Below are positions 24,503 to 30,328 of a DNA stretch of 30,328 bases, piece after piece (position 1 is the stretch's first letter; each line of letters begins with the position of its first letter). The translations under genes were made by a program, and so were the position numbers. The stretch comes from an uncultured Muribaculaceae bacterium (lineage in GTDB: Bacteria > Bacteroidota > Bacteroidia > Bacteroidales > Muribaculaceae): contig CAJUBM010000019.1 in the NCBI GenBank assembly GCA_910584735.1, forward strand, positions 1 through 30,328. Direction: 5' to 3'. The notes under the pieces were generated by a model. It was given only the letters and a program-made list of their open reading frames with translations. It did not search any database and was not told the DNA's origin.

Positions 24503-25254
24503 TACGCCTGCACGATTTTTCAATAGGATATGGCGAGCATCGGTTGCTTGAAAATGCCGATACCAGGATTCCGGGTCGGAAGATAACGGCTCTTATAGGA
24601 CGCAACGGAGCCGGAAAATCTACGCTCCTACGCGCCATAGCCGGACTAAACAAACGATATTCGGGCAATATATCGATTGACGGACATAATATTGCCGATA
24701 TGTCACCTGCAGCGATGGCTCGTACCCTATCCTTGGTAACCACCGAACGCACACGCATCCCCGATATGTCGTGCCGCGACGTGGTGGCCGTAGGGCGCGC
24801 CCCCTATACCAACTGGATCGGCCATATGCGAGAGGAGGACCGGCAGATAGTCGACAGAGCCCTTAATGAAGTGGGGATGGCAGAGTATGCCGACCGCACG
24901 ATGGACACGATGTCCGACGGGGAATGTCAGCGAATAATGATAGCCCGCGCCCTGGCACAATCCACCCCCGTGATACTCCTCGACGAACCCACATCGTTCC
25001 TTGACCTGCCAAACCGCTATGAACTATGTTCGCTCCTCCGGCAACTGGCCCACGAGAATGACAGGTGCATACTTTTCTCAACCCACGAACTGGATATAGC
25101 CCTCTCCATGTGCGACCACATAGCGTTAATAGACTCCCCTACACTCCATTGCCTCCCGGCAGAGGAAATGGCTCGGAGCGGCCTGTTGGAACGCTTGTTC
25201 TCGAACAACAACGTAACATTCGACCCTAAAAAGGGGAGCGTATGTCTGAAATGA
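24499..25254 (+). CDS. btuD: Cobalamin ABC transporter ATP-binding protein BtuD
   Basis: Cytoplasmic ATPase of the BtuCD importer. Walker A is GRNGAGKST near residues 34-42. The signature is MSDGECQR near 138, a variant of LSGGQ with aspartate in place of the first glycine. Walker B and D-loop are VILLDEPTSFLD near 157, and the switch histidine lies in STHELDIA near 194. The Q-loop region carries LVTTERTRIPDM rather than the classical QxxP, a variation seen in this subfamily. The 251-residue length is normal. It is the last gene of the cobalamin operon and ends only 11 bases from the convergent gene on the other strand. Confidence 0.92.
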   Translation: MIRLHDFSIGYGEHRLLENADTRIPGRKITALIGRNGAGKSTLLRAIAGLNKRYSGNISIDGHNIADMSPAAMARTLSLVTTERTRIPDMSCRDVVAVGRAPYTNWIGHMREEDRQIVDRALNEVGMAEYADRTMDTMSDGECQRIMIARALAQSTPVILLDEPTSFLDLPNRYELCSLLRQLAHENDRCILFSTHELDIALSMCDHIALIDSPTLHCLPAEEMARSGLLERLFSNNNVTFDPKKGSVCLK

Positions 25255-25265
25255 TGACAGAATAC

Positions 25266-25934
25266 CTACCACTCAAATCCTACAGTCGCACCAATCGAAC
25301 TAAGGCTCAACGTGTTACCGCCATACCATGTATAGTTGTTCCCTGAGGTAATCAATTGGTAGGTAACCCCGAAGTTCAAAGCCTGTTTCGCATTACGGCT
25401 GTTGATTGGCACACGTACACCGATACTCGGCTTGAGATAGAAGTTCGCACTATTGGTCAGATAGCCGTCACGGAACTCCATATAGCGGTTGCCAAGGAGG
25501 AACGTACCACCTATCTTTAAATCAATAAACACGTTGGCCGCACTGCCGATACCTCCCAAAGTAAAACGGAAGTCGCTGAAAAACGGCATCATTACCCCGG
25601 TGGAACGCGTTGAATGGTACCACTGCCCCGGTATATCATCCCGATTGGTATCATTATTCTGAAATGCTACGTCAAGTCCCAATCCGGCACCCATAAAGAA
25701 CCAGTTTGAATACCGGAACCCCTGGGACGTGGAAATGCTTACGAAGTTAGCCTTGTTGTTGCTGAATCCCCCGGTAAAACCGGCCTCTACAATTCCCTTA
25801 TAGTTGAACGAGCCGGACAGCGCCGGAGAAATAAGTTGCGGAAGTTGGTTGGCCAGTTCATAATACTGTGCGCAAGCGCATGGTATGCACACAGTTAACC
25901 CAAGCATCAATATAAAGCGTCTTATCAGTCGCAT
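25266..25934 (-). CDS. Outer-membrane beta-barrel protein of unknown function
   Basis: Small exported protein of 222 residues. A signal peptide (MRLIRRFILMLGLTVCIPCACAQ) is followed by alternating amphipathic strands (YKGIVEAGFTGGF, GFRYSNWFFMGAGLGLDVAF, FIDLKIGGTFLLGNRYMEF) and a terminal strand ending VGFEW. A final aromatic residue is typical of barrels inserted by BamA. The pattern fits an 8- to 10-stranded porin-like or opacity-type barrel, a form common and functionally obscure in Bacteroidota. The start at 25934 is chosen since it begins the signal peptide; five further upstream codons are in frame. It converges with btuD at 11 bases and has no clear functional tie to it. Confidence 0.72.
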   Translation of the reverse strand: MRLIRRFILMLGLTVCIPCACAQYYELANQLPQLISPALSGSFNYKGIVEAGFTGGFSNNKANFVSISTSQGFRYSNWFFMGAGLGLDVAFQNNDTNRDDIPGQWYHSTRSTGVMMPFFSDFRFTLGGIGSAANVFIDLKIGGTFLLGNRYMEFRDGYLTNSANFYLKPSIGVRVPINSRNAKQALNFGVTYQLITSGNNYTWYGGNTLSLSSIGATVGFEW

Positions 25935-26029
25935 AACTAAACAAATCAATGGTTATTTATCTAATCCCTATTTATAGTAGAAACACCCATTACATTAAAA
26001 AGTTAGTACTAAGCGGCATATATAAAGAG

Positions 26030-26065
26030 GGGCGGTTTGTCAAAAGTAATTCTGACAAACCGCCC
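26030..26065. terminator. 13-bp perfect hairpin terminator
   Basis: GGGCGGTTTGTCA at 26030-26042 pairs exactly with TGACAAACCGCCC at 26053-26065 around a 10-base loop. On the minus strand it follows the stop of the 1134-residue protein gene by 23 bases and is followed by CTCTTTATAT, so it most likely terminates that transcript. Confidence 0.8.
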
Positions 26066-26088
26066 TTGGTTTGGAAATAGACTATAGG

Positions 26089-29000
26089 TTACTTCATAAT
26101 GATTTTGCTGACATCAGAACCCTGCCTGCGAATGACAATCTGACCTGCGGCGGGAGATATAACGCGCTGTCCCTGGAGGTTGAAATACTCAACGGGGGCT
26201 TCCGCGTTGTTGTCGGCATCAACATCTTCGATTCCCGTAGGAATTGACGGTGTGGTATCCGGATCGTAGTAAGGTGTGACCTCCGCGAGCTTGGCGCCCC
26301 AGACATTCCCCATCCACGGGTCAAGGACAACATTGTGAATCTTGGCATAGCGGATAGCTGTAGTTGAGCCGTCCATGGGTTCTTTCGCTGTGGAACCGCC
26401 CTCATCGGCACGTGGCATAATCTGCGAGGGCTTGCTATAAGGGGTTTCTGTCTCCACGGCAAAGCGGTCGAAACGCGGACGGTCGATTACGGCGCGACGC
26501 ATGGGGTCATGGTGGTGATAGGTAGCGGCATCGGAAAAGTCAGCCTCTCGGGCAACCGACACAGAGTAGCTTTCGGGGCATGCGCCTTCCCATAACACCT
26601 CGATAGCGGGGATATCGATTATGCGTCCGAAATCAACCACCACATCGAAGATATGTCCCCCATTGAGGAGATTTACCGTGCCGTTAACGCCTCCATCGTG
26701 GTCGGCGCTCATAAGCAACTCCTTGGCGCGGTTAGCAGACTCGGTATGCTCGATGTCCTGGCCTGTAGACTCAACGAGTTTGACATCAACTTCCAGATAA
26801 TCGCGGGTCAACATATAATTATGATGGACGGCGGTGAGGTCGGCAGTTGTCTTTATCGGCTCGTTATCGCCTTCTGTATATGTAGCCTCTACCTTATATT
26901 TGCCGGCTTTATGGAACGTAACCGTATGATTTTCGGCATTGAGTGTAAAGTCCGCATCAGCCTCGGCTCCGGTAACGGTATAGCTGATTTGGCGTTCGCG
27001 CACCTGAAGGTCGGCACCGTTCTCGGTTTTGAACACGGGGTTGAGATAGACAGGTTCCTCGCTGAACTGGGTATCGGACTGTTTGTCGTTGTAGAACGCC
27101 ACGGTGTTTGGATGCTCATGCACGATTGTTTTCTCATTCTCCCCTTCGCCGGAAGTATAGCGAACGGTGACATACGGATTAAGGGTCAGATCTTTGGGCT
27201 TGACATCCGCGTAGGTGCCATATACCTTGAAGTCCATAAGGTTGACGCCCCATTGGGTATTGTTGCCGTTTGTGCGTATACGTATGTAGGTAATGGGCTT
27301 TACGTAGCGCATACACATGCGGTGGTTGAAGAACTCTGCGTTGTCAGGGTTGATGTCGGTATAATGTGCCACTTCCTCCCAGATCTGGCCATGGTTCGAA
27401 ATTTCCACAGTATAGTCGCTCGGACATGCCCTCTCCCAGCGCAGGATGATGGCCTCGATAGTCACAGGGTCAAAGAGTTTTACTATAATCTCTCCTTTCT
27501 CGTCTTTTGCCGAAGGATTCTTAAGCAGACGGTATCCGGCGCCACCTACAGCAGTTATTTCCTTTCCGCCATCAAAAAGACCGACAGCGTTAGGGCGTCC
27601 ATTGGGATCGTTGTTAGAAGTGACAACGGACTTTATAGCCTCGGCCCGCAGGTCAATACCAGAATCACGATAGTCCTCGTGGAGCGATGCATCAAATAGG
27701 TAGTGGTCTATGTTGAAACCTCTCAACTGGATATCGGCCGAGAGTTCCTTGTCGTTACCTTCGGCATCTTCAACGGTAAGTGTGGCGGTGAAGATTACGC
27801 CCTCGCCGCCGGCCACATTGTCACCGGCGGTGAATACCCCGGTCTCGGGATTCCATGAGCCGGAGATTGTGGAGTGTGACCAGTCAACTTCCATACCTTC
27901 CATCGGGGCACCAAACTGGTCGAGCACGGAGGCGGTCAAAGTAGTGGACTCACCTTTGGCGAGAGCCGTACCGTTCGATGACTTGATAACAATCGAGGTA
28001 GCGTAAGAAGTCTCGGGAGTACCGTAGAGTTTAAGGTCATTAAGTTTCAGACCATAGCCGTTGTTGTAGCCATCGGTAACAACCTTAAGATATTTGGCTG
28101 GGGCAGCCTTTTCTAATGCAAAACGGTGATATATACGGACATCTCCTTCGGCAGCCGAACTGAAGAGCGGAGCATATGTTTCGCCGTCAAGACTTGTATA
28201 GACGGTATAGCTTTTGGGAAGGCAGTCCCAGTTCAGGGAGAGATATTCGAGCGTGTAGATCTTATTAAATTGCACGGTCAGCGAATGTTCGTTGTCGCCG
28301 TTTATATTATCGGCAAACACATAGACCGCGCCATTTTCGGTTAGCGACGAACCGCCATCGAAAAGGGAGCTATAAGTAGAGCTTGAGCCGGTGCTTCCAA
28401 CCACGGTAAGATTGGTGCCGTCAATATATTTGGCGTCATCAACTACAAGAAATCTCTTTGTGACGTTTATGTCGCCGCTGGTATATGTGAAATCGGCGAA
28501 TCCCGTAGCGGCAGGAGTATATATACCGTCTTTCCATTCATCCTCTGATGCTGTTGTAGCAAGCGCTATTTCAGCGTTTTTTAGTTCAATGCCGTCTATG
28601 TTATAAACCGTTGCTGTAATGGATGCTGCCTCCCCTACGGTGAGAACCGAACCATAGATCTTGGGATCATTATAGTCATTGAGCTTCGAAGAAACCCTTA
28701 TGTCTGCGGGAACAAAGGCCTTATCGTCACCGTAGAGTTTAATCTCAGTCAAGGAAAGTCCCCAGTTCATTACTTGGTAACCTACCGTCACGATTCTGAG
28801 ATATTTCACAGTTCTATCAGCAAACCCATGCTTATCCCATGCATTTGCACCCGAACCCTTGTAGTCAGTCACTACAGGGACGAAGTTCTCGCCGTCTTCG
28901 CTTACCATGACGGAGTAGGATTTCGGCGCGCCACCCCAATGCAGACGGATGGCGTTAGCGTTAATCGGACGTCTGAGTTCCAAGGTGATATTATGGTCGG

Positions 29001-29493
29001 CCTCTTCGGTCTGGCCGTCTCCCGCGAAAGAATAGTTCGCGCCGAAGTCGTCACGACCGTTGACTCCGTCAAACAGTCTGTCGAACCTGCTGTTTTCAGG
29101 AGCGGTAGATGTTGCCGAAACGGCACCACCGAGATAATGAGAGTTCTCATCAATAATTGTGATTGCCTGCGACGCGCTCATATCGCCGCAAGTGGCAGTC
29201 AACGTTACCGAACCGGAGAAACCGGCAACAGGTTCGAAGGAATATTCTCCGTTGTTACCTTCAATCTGCGTGATTGAGCCTACATTCTGAGGTTCCATCG
29301 ACCAGTTAATGGGTTCATCATCCAGCCCTTCGACAGTGGCGATCAGTCGGATTTGCCCGTTTTCGGGGAAAAAGGCGGTTCCATCCGGTGAGGTCAGAGC
29401 AATCGCGGCCGACGGGTCTGACGTCTGAGCAAAGATGGACATTGCCGATGCCCACAATATACTCGTGGACATCAAAAGTCTTGATAATTGCAT
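26089..29493 (-). CDS. Large secreted protein with discoidin (F5/8 type C) and Ig-like modules and sorting tail
   Basis: The 1134-residue protein has a signal peptide (1-22, ending SIFAQ) and alternating modules. Ig-like segments lie at about 27-115, 260-350, 495-590 and 770-890. Discoidin/F5-8C-like modules lie at about 118-255, 355-492, 600-765 and 893-1085, each with a recurring strand such as LHWGGAPKSYSVMVSEDGE, ending in a LYG-like motif. The tail from about 1095 (EYFNLQGQRVISPAAGQIVIRR) resembles type IX sorting domains. Discoidin modules usually bind glycans; no catalytic domain is visible, so adhesion or glycan binding is the likeliest role. It is monocistronic, with a hairpin terminator and a homopolymer in its promoter region. 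Confidence 0.8.
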   Translation of the reverse strand: MQLSRLLMSTSILWASAMSIFAQTSDPSAAIALTSPDGTAFFPENGQIRLIATVEGLDDEPINWSMEPQNVGSITQIEGNNGEYSFEPVAGFSGSVTLTATCGDMSASQAITIIDENSHYLGGAVSATSTAPENSRFDRLFDGVNGRDDFGANYSFAGDGQTEEADHNITLELRRPINANAIRLHWGGAPKSYSVMVSEDGENFVPVVTDYKGSGANAWDKHGFADRTVKYLRIVTVGYQVMNWGLSLTEIKLYGDDKAFVPADIRVSSKLNDYNDPKIYGSVLTVGEAASITATVYNIDGIELKNAEIALATTASEDEWKDGIYTPAATGFADFTYTSGDINVTKRFLVVDDAKYIDGTNLTVVGSTGSSSTYSSLFDGGSSLTENGAVYVFADNINGDNEHSLTVQFNKIYTLEYLSLNWDCLPKSYTVYTSLDGETYAPLFSSAAEGDVRIYHRFALEKAAPAKYLKVVTDGYNNGYGLKLNDLKLYGTPETSYATSIVIKSSNGTALAKGESTTLTASVLDQFGAPMEGMEVDWSHSTISGSWNPETGVFTAGDNVAGGEGVIFTATLTVEDAEGNDKELSADIQLRGFNIDHYLFDASLHEDYRDSGIDLRAEAIKSVVTSNNDPNGRPNAVGLFDGGKEITAVGGAGYRLLKNPSAKDEKGEIIVKLFDPVTIEAIILRWERACPSDYTVEISNHGQIWEEVAHYTDINPDNAEFFNHRMCMRYVKPITYIRIRTNGNNTQWGVNLMDFKVYGTYADVKPKDLTLNPYVTVRYTSGEGENEKTIVHEHPNTVAFYNDKQSDTQFSEEPVYLNPVFKTENGADLQVRERQISYTVTGAEADADFTLNAENHTVTFHKAGKYKVEATYTEGDNEPIKTTADLTAVHHNYMLTRDYLEVDVKLVESTGQDIEHTESANRAKELLMSADHDGGVNGTVNLLNGGHIFDVVVDFGRIIDIPAIEVLWEGACPESYSVSVAREADFSDAATYHHHDPMRRAVIDRPRFDRFAVETETPYSKPSQIMPRADEGGSTAKEPMDGSTTAIRYAKIHNVVLDPWMGNVWGAKLAEVTPYYDPDTTPSIPTGIEDVDADNNAEAPVEYFNLQGQRVISPAAGQIVIRRQGSDVSKIIMK

Positions 29494-29605
29494 CGTGTTA
29501 TGTAAAAAAGTTAAATGATTTAAGGAATATAATGTGTGTGTATTATGCCAATGAAGAATCGATTAATGCCAATAAAGGATTGCTTCATTTACACGTAAGA
29601 TTTTG

Positions 29606-29613
29606 CAAATATA
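29606..29613 (-). promoter_or_regulatory. Probable -7 element for the discoidin-like gene
   Basis: The complement of 29606-29613 reads TATATTTG, matching TAnnTTTG, about 113 bases upstream of the ATG. The expected -33 site (29633-29636) falls inside the C/G homopolymer, so no TTTG is present there. Confidence 0.45.
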
Positions 29614-29627
29614 GATATATATATTTA

Positions 29628-29638
29628 CCCCCCCCCCC
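29628..29638. repeat. C11 homopolymer tract (G11 on the minus strand)
   Basis: Eleven consecutive Cs occur at 29628-29638 within an otherwise AT-rich region. The tract begins 14 bases upstream of the -7 element of the discoidin-like gene and occupies the expected -33 area. Tracts of this length are prone to slipped-strand length change, which would alter promoter spacing. Phase variation is inferred from this placement. Confidence 0.85.
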
Positions 29639-29716
29639 ATTTATTAACTTTATTTAACCACTATTAAGATTACATCTTAGGCTCAAAATCATAGTGCAAA
29701 ATCTGAGCCTGCATAT

Positions 29717-29747
29717 TTTGCCGTTACGAGAGAAATGCGTAACTTTG
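29717..29747 (+). promoter_or_regulatory. rplS promoter
   Basis: TTTG at 29717-29720, exactly 19 bases, then TAACTTTG at 29740-29747 form a perfect Bacteroidota promoter. Transcription should start near 29754, leaving a leader of about 75 bases before the rplS ATG. Confidence 0.82.
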
Positions 29748-29829
29748 CAGCCGGAATTTCGTAATCTCTGGCGGGACAAGGCTGCCCGCGTATATTGCGA
29801 GTATTGTTACATTTTTAAATCTTCAAAAA

Positions 29830-30192
29830 ATGGATTTGATTAAAGTAGCCGAAGAGGCTTTTGCCACCGGCAAAAAGCACCCCGATTTCGGCCCCGGCGA
29901 CACCATCACCGTAGCTTATCGCATCAAAGAGGGTAACAAGGAGCGTATTCAGATGTACCGTGGCGTTGTAATACGCATCAACGGCGAAGGCACCAAGAAA
30001 CGTTTCACAGTGCGCAAGATGTCCGACAATATCGGCGTTGAGCGTATCTTCCCCCTTGAATCACCGTTCATCGATTCTATCACCGTGAACAAGTACGGAA
30101 AGGTTCGTCGCGCAAAACTGTATTATCTGCGTGGCCTCACAGGCAAGAAAGCCCGTATCAAAGAGCGTCGCATTGTCAAAAAAGCAGAATAA
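29830..30192 (+). CDS. rplS: 50S ribosomal protein L19
   Basis: Large-subunit protein located at the 30S-50S interface. The 120-residue sequence is L19 throughout: PDFGPGDTITVAYRIKEGNKERIQMYRGVVI near residue 18, the FTVRKMSDNIGVERIFPLESPFIDSI central block, and the basic C-terminus RRAKLYYLRGLTGKKARIKER. Length is normal. It is transcribed alone from its own promoter and ends before a hairpin terminator; the rpsP-rimM-trmD neighbours found in many other bacteria are absent here. Confidence 0.98.
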   Translation: MDLIKVAEEAFATGKKHPDFGPGDTITVAYRIKEGNKERIQMYRGVVIRINGEGTKKRFTVRKMSDNIGVERIFPLESPFIDSITVNKYGKVRRAKLYYLRGLTGKKARIKERRIVKKAE

Positions 30193-30220
30193 TACATCTC
30201 GCGATTGCAAAACAGACAAG

Positions 30221-30254
30221 ACGGTGTGTCAAATTTATTTGGCACACCGTTTTA
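30221..30254 (+). terminator. Intrinsic terminator of rplS
   Basis: ACGGTGTG at 30221-30228 pairs with CACACCGT at 30243-30250, extended inward by AAA/TTT pairs with small bulges, and is followed by TTTTAG. It starts 28 bases after the rplS stop and has stem plus T-rich tail as expected for an intrinsic terminator. Confidence 0.8.
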
Positions 30255-30275
30255 GTATTGCTTAATATTGTGATG

Positions 30276-30310
30276 CCGGATGGTAGTGGCGCCGGACCTC
30301 CGGGACGGCA
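30276..30310. repeat. Dispersed intergenic repeat, copy 2
   Basis: 34 of 35 bases match copy 1 at 12737-12771. Here the right-hand flank differs (GGCCACCC), yet GTGG and CCAC can still close a bulged hairpin. It lies beyond the rplS terminator, close to the window end, so its full extent to the right cannot be judged. Confidence 0.7.
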
Positions 30311-30328
30311 GGCCACCCGAAGAGGCGG

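Larger units (their letters stand above)
29494..29829. other. Divergent intergenic region between the discoidin-like gene and rplS
   Basis: This 336-base AT-rich stretch holds no gene. It contains, from left to right, the leader of the minus-strand discoidin-like gene (to about 29600), its probable -7 box, the C11 homopolymer, a short AT-rich spacer, and the rplS promoter and leader. No long inverted repeat was found in it. Confidence 0.6.

Noticed and set aside
26653..27699. Plus-strand open frame of 348 codons inside the discoidin-like gene
   Set aside because: It is antisense to clear discoidin and Ig-like modules, with no recognisable domain of its own.
1..30328. tRNA or rRNA genes, CRISPR array, transposases or phage genes
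   Set aside because: No cloverleaf with the conserved T-arm, no regularly spaced repeats and no recombinase-like protein were found by reading; a covariance search was not possible.

Overview
The window reads as chromosomal DNA from a Bacteroidales bacterium, most likely of the Muribaculaceae or a close relative. Four observations point there. Promoters have the Bacteroidota form (TTTG, about 19 bases, TAnnTTTG). Two secreted proteins end in tails resembling type IX secretion sorting domains. Several surface lipoproteins carry Bacteroidota lipoboxes. The DAHP synthase is fused to chorismate mutase, as is typical of this phylum. The family-level assignment is inference; no rRNA is present to settle it.

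Left part (1-12.7 kb), housekeeping. An unassigned 425-base stretch precedes ptb-buk (phosphate butyryltransferase, butyrate kinase) and a NudC-like NUDIX hydrolase. On the minus strand follow the translation operon thrS-infC-rpmI-rplT, with a clear promoter and an IF3 that carries a glycine/proline/arginine-rich N-terminal extension, and an LptF/LptG permease with ribBA. A promoter-to-terminator interval at about 10.42-10.69 kb looks like a small structured RNA, possibly 6S-like. It is followed by an NlpC/P60 hydrolase and the DAHP synthase/chorismate mutase fusion, which contains an unusual insertion.

Middle (12.7-15.3 kb). A CpsB/YwqE-type PHP phosphatase and a Wzx/MATE-like polysaccharide flippase lie on the minus strand. 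A 35-bp intergenic sequence beside the phosphatase recurs, with one mismatch, at the right end of the window.

Right-centre (15.3-25.3 kb), the main system. A cobalamin riboswitch, with what looks like a terminator/antiterminator switch, precedes seven co-directional genes. They are a secreted beta-propeller with a sorting tail, a PKD-domain surface lipoprotein, a BtuG-like propeller lipoprotein, BtuB (outer-membrane TonB-dependent receptor), BtuF (binding lipoprotein), BtuC (permease) and BtuD (ATPase). Two ATGA overlaps indicate tight coupling. Together they form a complete route for vitamin B12 from the cell surface to the cytoplasm, plus two extra surface proteins of undetermined role.

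Right end (25.3-30.3 kb). A small outer-membrane barrel protein and a 1134-residue secreted protein with four discoidin-like modules lie on the minus strand. The promoter region of the large gene contains an 11-base C/G homopolymer suggestive of phase variation. The window closes with rplS (L19), its strong promoter and terminator, and the second copy of the dispersed repeat. No tRNA, rRNA, CRISPR array, transposase or prophage gene was seen.
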